From contig NZ_WTLI01000028.1 in the NCBI RefSeq assembly GCF_011421635.1, forward strand, positions 1 through 63,748: a DNA stretch of 63,748 bases, written 5' to 3'. Both the position numbers and the translations under genes were made by a program. The notes below the pieces were generated by a model. The model did no database searches. It saw only the letters and a program-made list of their open reading frames with translations, and was not told the origin of the DNA. Positions 58,512-63,748 of this stretch are shown here, piece after piece. Origin of the DNA: Paenibacillus turpanensis (lineage in GTDB: Bacteria; Bacillota; Bacilli; Paenibacillales; YIM-B00363). Positions within the stretch are counted from its first letter, which is position 1, and each line of letters opens with the position of its first letter.

Positions 58512-59023
58512 ATGGCAATCAGGATGACGGCTTTCGTGTCTCCGATATTTTTAACCATATGCGGAACACTGGCATTCCAACTGAAGGAGTCCCCTGCTTC
58601 CACAATAAAGGAGTCCTCTCCCTGTTCGGCTAGCACTTTTCCCTCCAGCACGAAGTGGCATTCTTCCCCTTCATGAGCATGAGGTTCCTCTTCTCCAATG
58701 GATGCTCCGGGCGAGGATTCAACGATCATCATGCGCAATCGCCCCTTGGCGGTAAGATGCTCGAGGGTAAAATTTTTAAACGTCGAGGTTCTTCTCGTAT
58801 CTTTGCGAACGACATGCATGTGCTGGTTTTTTTCCAATAATAAGTACGGCAACGGCACGTTCAGAAATTCTGCGATCGTTTGCAGAGTATGAATTGATGG
58901 GGACGTATTGTTGTTTTCGACATTGCTGATAAATCCTTTGGATAGTCCTGTGCCTTCGCACATTTGCGAGATCGTTAGTTTCTTTCGATTACGAATGGCG
59001 CGGATTTTAGAACCGATGTCCAA
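58478..59023 (-). CDS. XRE family regulator with cupin domain
   Basis: The product has an N-terminal helix-turn-helix (LTISQMCEGTGLSKGFISNVEN, given in part, about residues 15-36) and a C-terminal cupin sensor (about 100-175, PHAHEGEECHFVLEGKVLAE and SFSWNASVPHMVKN). The start is set at TTG 59023 (DIGSKIRAIRNRKK) with GGGGTGAG upstream, giving 181 aa; GTG at 59032 is an alternative. It is divergent from doxX and probably controls that operon. The cupin ligand is unknown. Confidence 0.87.
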   Translation of the reverse strand: MDIGSKIRAIRNRKKLTISQMCEGTGLSKGFISNVENNNTSPSIHTLQTIAEFLNVPLPYLLLEKNQHMHVVRKDTRRTSTFKNFTLEHLTAKGRLRMMIVESSPGASIGEEEPHAHEGEECHFVLEGKVLAEQGEDSFIVEAGDSFSWNASVPHMVKNIGDTKAVILIAIYSDTKLDDLL

Positions 59024-59226
59024 TGTGCTCACCCCGATTAGATCGTAAACTTGTATAACCCATAGTAACAAAGTCGTTGACAGACAACAAGTCTGGTGTT
59101 ACCCTACAAGAAATAAAGTTTTGTATTAGGAAACAAATTAATGCGCGCATTATTTTTTTTGTTTTGTTGTTTTCTAATATGAGTATTTTATTCCTATATA
59201 AAATATTTTAAGGAGGAGTAACAAGA

Positions 59227-59622
59227 ATGGCAAACAAAGAAACGTTAGGCGCACTGCTTTTACGCATCGTCACAGGCATTATCTTTATCGGTCATGGCAT
59301 GTCCAAGTTTCAAGGAGGTATTGAGAATATAGTCGGGTGGTTCGACAGCATCGGGCTGCCGGGATTTTTAGCTTATATTGTTGCTATTATTGAACTCGTC
59401 GGCGGGATTGCGTTGGTACTTGGATTAGGAACTCGTATTGTGGGAGCGTTGTTTATTTTACTGCTGGGGGGCGCGATCATCAAGGTTCAACTCTCTCAAG
59501 GATTTATCGGCGGTTACGCGTACGATCTTGCACTGCTCGCGATCTCCGCTTATTTTGTACTAAACGGAAGCAAGCAGTATTCATTGGATCAGTATTTATT
59601 CAATGGCAAAAGCAAACAATAG
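59227..59622 (+). CDS. DoxX family membrane protein
   Basis: The 131-residue protein has four membrane helices with the DoxX pattern LLLRIVTGIIFIGHGMSKFQGG and AIIELVGGIALVLGLGTRI. AAGGAGGAG precedes the ATG. DoxX proteins are linked to redox and thiol or quinone stress. It is followed 34 bp later by a VOC gene and is divergent from the XRE-cupin gene. Confidence 0.9.
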   Translation: MANKETLGALLLRIVTGIIFIGHGMSKFQGGIENIVGWFDSIGLPGFLAYIVAIIELVGGIALVLGLGTRIVGALFILLLGGAIIKVQLSQGFIGGYAYDLALLAISAYFVLNGSKQYSLDQYLFNGKSKQ

Positions 59623-59656
59623 AGTGTCAATGAGATAGAGGTATCGAACCGAAATA

Positions 59657-60619
59657 ATGAAACGTAAAAAGATCATCTGGGTTATCATTGTTCTGGCAAT
59701 TGCAGGAGCGGTCACTACGTTATTCAGTATAGAAAATGAAGGTAGGGATGAGGTCATGAATACGACCGTATATACGGAGGCTTTGGAACCGAGAATCGGG
59801 TATTTGGAGCTGCAGGTTTCCGATTTGGCGAAGTCCCTGTCCTTTTACCAGGAATTTATTGGCTTTTCCTTGCTGGAGCGGGAAGGGAACACGGCCAAAT
59901 TGACGACGGACGGCGCCACCCCGCAGCTCGTGCTTACAGAAGAGGAAGCTTTTGTTCCGCGGCCTAACAGAACGACCGGGTTATATCACTACGCGGTTCT
60001 GGTTCCAACAAGACAAGATCTGGCATTGTGGTTTAGGCATGCAGTGCAGGAAGGTTACCCCTTGCAGGGGGCGTCGGATCATCAATACAGCGAAGCTATC
60101 TACTTAGCCGATCCTGATGGTAACGGAATCGAGGTGTATGCCGATCGAGATCCCAACCAATGGGAAAGGGATGGAAGGGGAGGATATATCGGAGGTACTG
60201 CCCCGCTAGACCTTCAGAATTTATTGGCGGAGATAAAGGAGAAGGAATGGAGCGGGTTACCGAGCGGGACAAGGATCGGGCATATGCACTTACAGGTTAC
60301 TAGCATAGCTGAATCGGAAAAATTTTATATCGATGCTCTTGGATTTGACATCTTGGCCAAGGACACGCACATGCTGTTCGTATCGAAAGATGCATACCAT
60401 CATCACATCGGGATGAATACTTGGGAGGGCCAAGGGCTGCCCCAACCTCCTGAGCATGCGTTAGGATTAAAGCAGTTTACGATTCATTTTACAGAAGAAG
60501 AGTTCTTGCACGCCACATCTCAGCTGGACCAGCTCGGATATGTGTATCGGGAGAACAATCAGCAGATTGAAGTAACGGACCCTTCCGGAAATAAGTTAAG
60601 AATTGTAGCGAAGAAGTAA
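59657..60619 (+). CDS. Double VOC-domain protein (CatE-like), with a possible N-terminal membrane helix
   Basis: The protein has two VOC domains: IGYLELQVSDLAKSLSFYQEF with DPDGNGIEVYADR, and IGHMHLQVTSIAESEKFYID with HHIGMNTWEGQGLPQPPEHA and DPSGNKLRI. The second resembles CatE-type catechol 2,3-dioxygenases, so ring cleavage or a glyoxalase-like reaction is possible. From 59657 it has 320 aa including a membrane helix (about 7-25). An ATG at 59756 with GGGATGAGG just upstream would give a soluble 287-residue form. Which start is used is open. Confidence 0.82.
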   Translation: MKRKKIIWVIIVLAIAGAVTTLFSIENEGRDEVMNTTVYTEALEPRIGYLELQVSDLAKSLSFYQEFIGFSLLEREGNTAKLTTDGATPQLVLTEEEAFVPRPNRTTGLYHYAVLVPTRQDLALWFRHAVQEGYPLQGASDHQYSEAIYLADPDGNGIEVYADRDPNQWERDGRGGYIGGTAPLDLQNLLAEIKEKEWSGLPSGTRIGHMHLQVTSIAESEKFYIDALGFDILAKDTHMLFVSKDAYHHHIGMNTWEGQGLPQPPEHALGLKQFTIHFTEEEFLHATSQLDQLGYVYRENNQQIEVTDPSGNKLRIVAKK

Positions 60620-60625
60620 AAAAAA

Positions 60626-60658
60626 GGTCGTTCAGTTATCCTCTGAACGGCCGTTTTT
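60626..60658 (+). terminator. Terminator after the VOC gene
   Basis: GGTCGTTCAG and CTGAACGGCC pair around TTATCCT, followed by five T. Confidence 0.85.
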
Positions 60659-60775
60659 GTTCGTACCATTAACCACCCTTTCGAATACGTATACAATCAT
60701 TGGCTGGGGATCAAGACGTCGACTCAAAGATAACACCGAATAAGTTGGCCTTAATTCCTGCGTTAGACCCGTTAC

Positions 60776-60796
60776 GGTGAACCGTATCATAAGTGA
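60776..60796 (+). repeat. att-like repeat, copy 5 (rightmost)
   Basis: Identical to the rlmH end: GGTGAACCG...CATAAGTGA, with C before it. CGTTAGACCCGTTA precedes it and resembles the flank of copy 3. Confidence 0.85.
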
Positions 60797-61075
60797 GGCG
60801 AACTTTTGGTATGATGAGCATGAAAAGCAATGTGTACGTTAAACTAAAAGCTAGAAGTTAGTGAGAACGTAGCCCAAGCGAATGCGTGGGAGCGTTCTTC
60901 TTTAATGTTGAGCTAAGGGGGAGGTTAACGTGGAAAAACAAAAAGAGCCCAACATTACTGAAGAGCTCTTACAGTGGACTCACTGAATAAAAACTTGAAG
61001 GTCTTCACTCAGTCGGATTCTTGTGAGGTGTTGCAGATAGGTTGGTTTGGGAAGTGCGCTAACGGGCAATTCGTT
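60797..61075. other. Short stretch right of att copy 5
   Basis: It holds one tiny frame, 60930-60986 (GTG, 18 codons, VEKQKEPNITEELLQWTH), with a strong site AAGGGGGAGG 5 bases upstream. It may be a leader peptide or the start of a lost gene. Nothing else is recognised. Confidence 0.35.
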
Positions 61076-61891
61076 TTATTGGACCACCGCGATCATGATC
61101 TTTGTAATGTATTGGTTTGAATTATCGGACGTAAAGTCATCAATGACATTCTCCTCATAAGCGTAACCAGTTAATCTCAAATCATGTGATTGAACGTACT
61201 CCATAATATGCGAGTAAGCCTGGGGGATCGAATCCCAATCTCCTTTCCAATACATCTGTAGATAAAAGCCTTTCGGTTTTATAAATACATTGTCGTAATT
61301 AATGCCCTCGGACACTTTTAGGAAAAAATGACTATACACGTTGAACCGCCCCTTCTTCACATCCTCATCGGAAATCATGCTCCCGTACGAATGACAAAAC
61401 AGATGCCTTTCATGGAGTTGCTGAAGAGAATCGGACATTACAGATACGACCGTTTCATCTGTATCATCGCTTAGCTTTGGACTGATGATGTAGTGTTCAA
61501 CCTCGTATTCCTCAACGGAAATGTGCCCTACAACAGCGTTCAACGTTGACTCAATGGTAGCAGATTTTCGGCTTAGGAGGGATCGTACTTGCTTAAGTTG
61601 GTTGATTTTCAGTAAGGCTTCATTTTCTTTGGCTTTCAATACTATCAGCAGTTTCTCAGGAGACCGCTCAGACATGTACGCCATGATCTCGGAAATCGGC
61701 ATGTCCAGTCCACGAAGTGAAAGAATAGTTTCAAGCGTGGTGCACTGCGCATATGTGTAATAGCGATATCCATTGGAGTTTTTAACAGCTGGGGAGAACA
61801 GCCCAATCTCGTCATAATACATCAACGTGCGCTTATTAATCTTATGGATGTTTGCCATTTGTCCTGTGGAAAGCAATAATTGTTCCTCCAC
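61076..61891 (-). CDS. MerR family regulator with effector-binding domain
   Basis: The 271-residue protein has an N-terminal MerR domain (STGQMANIHKINKRTLMYYDE and GLFSPAVKNSNGYRYYTYAQ, residues 9-50), a coiled coil (about 80-110) and a C-terminal effector-binding domain of the BmrR/GyrI type. It probably binds a hydrophobic drug or metabolite. The start is GTG (61891) behind GAGAGGGG. It is divergent from the carboxylesterase gene, whose promoter has the MerR-type long spacer. Confidence 0.9.
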   Translation of the reverse strand: MEEQLLLSTGQMANIHKINKRTLMYYDEIGLFSPAVKNSNGYRYYTYAQCTTLETILSLRGLDMPISEIMAYMSERSPEKLLIVLKAKENEALLKINQLKQVRSLLSRKSATIESTLNAVVGHISVEEYEVEHYIISPKLSDDTDETVVSVMSDSLQQLHERHLFCHSYGSMISDEDVKKGRFNVYSHFFLKVSEGINYDNVFIKPKGFYLQMYWKGDWDSIPQAYSHIMEYVQSHDLRLTGYAYEENVIDDFTSDNSNQYITKIMIAVVQ

Positions 61892-61921
61892 GGTTTATCC
61901 CCTCTCCATTGAAAAAAGACA

Positions 61922-61952
61922 TTGACTATACAGTTACTGTATAGCCTATTGT
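61922..61952 (+). promoter_or_regulatory. MerR-type promoter of the carboxylesterase gene
   Basis: TTGACT at 61922-61927 and TATTGT at 61947-61952 are 19 bp apart. The spacer holds most of the dyad CTATACAGTTACTGTATAG (61926-61944). A 19-bp spacer with a central dyad is the mark of promoters remodelled by MerR activators. Confidence 0.8.
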
Positions 61953-61996
61953 AAGGTGTAGCTTAAGGCAAATCAATGTTCTTGGGGGAGACACTT

Positions 61997-63748
61997 ATGA
62001 AGAGGATCATGATCGTTTTATTTTGTTGCTTGTTCTTGCTCACCAGTTGCTCAAGCTCGTCGATAACAACAGAAACAGAAACAGCAATGAAACAAATGTA
62101 TGGCGAGAACAAGGAACTAACAGGTGATTACAACAAGAAATCAGCCGTCGTAACAAACAATGGAACATACGTTGGGAAAGAAGAGAAGAGAGTCGTATCG
62201 TATAAGGGCATTCCGTATGCTAAACCACCGGTCGGCAAGTTAAGATGGAAACCGCCAGTTGAAGTCGATAAGTCGAACAAGGTGTTCGAAGCGTACTATT
62301 TCGGAAAATCGGGCATCCAGACAAAAACGGAAACGGAGCGCGCGTCTTACTATGAGCAAGGGGAAGACAATCTTTCCCTAAACATCTGGACGAGTTCGGA
62401 CTCCACTTCCCCTTTGAAGCCAGTTATGGTTTACATTCATGGGGGATCGTACGGCTGGGGCGGGACCTCCGACCCGATGTATGATGGGCATAACTTTGTT
62501 GAAGCACACCCAGATGTGATTCTCGTAACGATCAATTATCGAATCGGTATGATGGGTTTTATTGATTTTTCAATCGTCCCTGGGGGAGAACATTACTCCG
62601 ACAGTCGCAACCTAGGAATATTGGATCAAATTATGGCATTAAAGTGGATCCAACAAAACATCACCAATTTCGGTGGAAACGCGAGTAATGTGACGATATT
62701 TGGAGAGTCAGCAGGCGGCGGAAGTGTATCTGTTCTTATGTCCACTCCGGCAGCAAAAGGGCTCTTCTCAAGAGCCATTGCGCAAAGTGGTTCAATCGCT
62801 TTGACCTATGGTGAAGGTGAATGCCTGAACCTGACGCAGATGCTGATGCAAAAATCAGGCGCCTCCACAATGGACGACTTGCTGGCGTTGAGCGAGGAGA
62901 AACTTACAGAATTCAACAAAAACCTGAACGAATACAATTGCTTCCCAACAAGAGATGGAAAGCTTATACCCAATGATTTATACAAGGCTTACGAACAAGG
63001 AGCGGGCCACGACGTTGATCTGTTAATCGGGACAAATGCGGATGAAGCGAGATACTGGGTTGGAGAGATCGGCGGGCTGTTCAAATACAAACTCATGCTC
63101 CCGATCTTGTATCAAAATAACGTTACCCAAATATCAAAAGAGGATAAGAAATATGTTAATGCGTTTATGAATATGCAAGATGATCAACCAATTTGGAAGA
63201 TGACCGAATTTTATAACGAGGTAATGTTCCGAGTCCCTGCCATATTACAAGCTCAGTATCATGCTAATAACAGCGGAAACACCTACATGTATTATTGGAC
63301 TTATCCGTCCGCGATCAAAGACTATGGGGCGGCTCATGCAGTTGAGCTTGCCTATGTATTTAACAACCTAGACCAAACACTCTATAACGGAAATAACATC
63401 AACAAAGAACTGGCATCTACCGTCCAAGAAATGTGGGTCAATTTCGCAAAGACGGGGAATCCGAGCACATCGACGCTGAAATGGCCGCAATATAACCAAG
63501 TAACTAGAACCACTATGGTACTCGGAAGCAAATCGCACGTTGAAGATGACGTTCTAGGTGAACAGCGAAAAATGATCGAGCCGCTGATGAAATATCACTT
63601 TAACGGTAGGTATTCCGAATTGTCCTTATGGGTGCCTCATGTTTATAAACTTGTTGGGGTTGCCGCGACGATATTCGTGTCCCTGCTTATAATTACGATC
63701 TTCTTCGTAAAACGGATAAGGAGACTTAACGCACTTAAACAAAAGGCA
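61997..63748 (+). CDS. Lipoprotein type-B carboxylesterase (partial, cut at right edge)
   Basis: GGGGGAG lies 6 bases before the ATG. The frame is open for 584 codons to the window edge, with no stop seen. It has a lipoprotein signal peptide (LLTSCSS, lipobox Cys at about residue 17), the carboxylesterase B domain with VYIHGGSYGWGG (oxyanion hole) and the nucleophile elbow FGESAGGGS, and a C-terminal membrane helix (LVGVAATIFVSLLIITIFF) just before the edge. It is an extracellular, membrane-bound esterase, probably induced through the divergent MerR. Confidence 0.9.
   Translation, partial: MKRIMIVLFCCLFLLTSCSSSSITTETETAMKQMYGENKELTGDYNKKSAVVTNNGTYVGKEEKRVVSYKGIPYAKPPVGKLRWKPPVEVDKSNKVFEAYYFGKSGIQTKTETERASYYEQGEDNLSLNIWTSSDSTSPLKPVMVYIHGGSYGWGGTSDPMYDGHNFVEAHPDVILVTINYRIGMMGFIDFSIVPGGEHYSDSRNLGILDQIMALKWIQQNITNFGGNASNVTIFGESAGGGSVSVLMSTPAAKGLFSRAIAQSGSIALTYGEGECLNLTQMLMQKSGASTMDDLLALSEEKLTEFNKNLNEYNCFPTRDGKLIPNDLYKAYEQGAGHDVDLLIGTNADEARYWVGEIGGLFKYKLMLPILYQNNVTQISKEDKKYVNAFMNMQDDQPIWKMTEFYNEVMFRVPAILQAQYHANNSGNTYMYYWTYPSAIKDYGAAHAVELAYVFNNLDQTLYNGNNINKELASTVQEMWVNFAKTGNPSTSTLKWPQYNQVTRTTMVLGSKSHVEDDVLGEQRKMIEPLMKYHFNGRYSELSLWVPHVYKLVGVAATIFVSLLIITIFFVKRIRRLNALKQKA

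Overview
The window is the replication-origin region of a spore-forming Bacillota chromosome, most like Paenibacillus or a close relative (inference from gene order and protein character; no database was searched). The origin lies at about 9.2-11.3 kb. Genes left of it run on the minus strand (dnaA, dnaN, yaaA, recF, remB, gyrB, gyrA, an HD-GYP protein, then an rRNA promoter and leader reading off the left edge). Genes right of it run mostly on the plus strand (rpmH, rnpA, yidC, jag, mnmE, mnmG, rsmG, noc, soj, spo0J), so each replication fork travels with transcription. DnaA-box clusters flank dnaA on both sides, and a candidate basal unwinding element sits between dnaA and dnaN. Three parS-type sites are visible.

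From 20 to 46.6 kb is the conserved core of the right arm: an aminotransferase V protein, DUF4446, yyaC, DUF3343, MscS, DUF951, tRNA-Ser(CGA), rpsF-ssb-rpsR, a YnfA protein, a MazG-like protein, yybS-gdpP-rplI-dnaB, purA, an M23 peptidase, the walRKHIJ cell-wall regulon operon, htrA, a CxxH/CxxC protein and rlmH. Between purA and the next gene lies about 1.5 kb of non-coding DNA holding three different degenerate repeat families: an A/C-rich block, four palindromes, and an eight-unit array of about 70 bp per unit.

From the rlmH stop codon (46.58 kb) to 60.8 kb the sequence is accessory. The last codons of rlmH (GEPYHK-stop) are repeated five more times in direct orientation, at 52.31, 53.07, 55.61, 57.89 and 60.78 kb, with mostly synonymous differences. 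This resembles the attachment-site chain made by SCC (staphylococcal cassette chromosome) elements at the 3' end of rlmH. Each interval carries a small cargo: (1) an Mrr-type nuclease, an OLD-type ATPase/TOPRIM nuclease with an unknown partner, and remnants of NYN and AAA-TIR genes; (2) a DUF3888 protein; (3) a MarR-ArsA-DUF6463 operon; (4) a TetR/quinone-oxidoreductase pair; (5) an MFS remnant, an XRE-cupin regulator, DoxX and a double VOC protein. No recombinase gene is in view. Beyond the last repeat are a MerR regulator and a divergent lipoprotein carboxylesterase cut off by the right edge.
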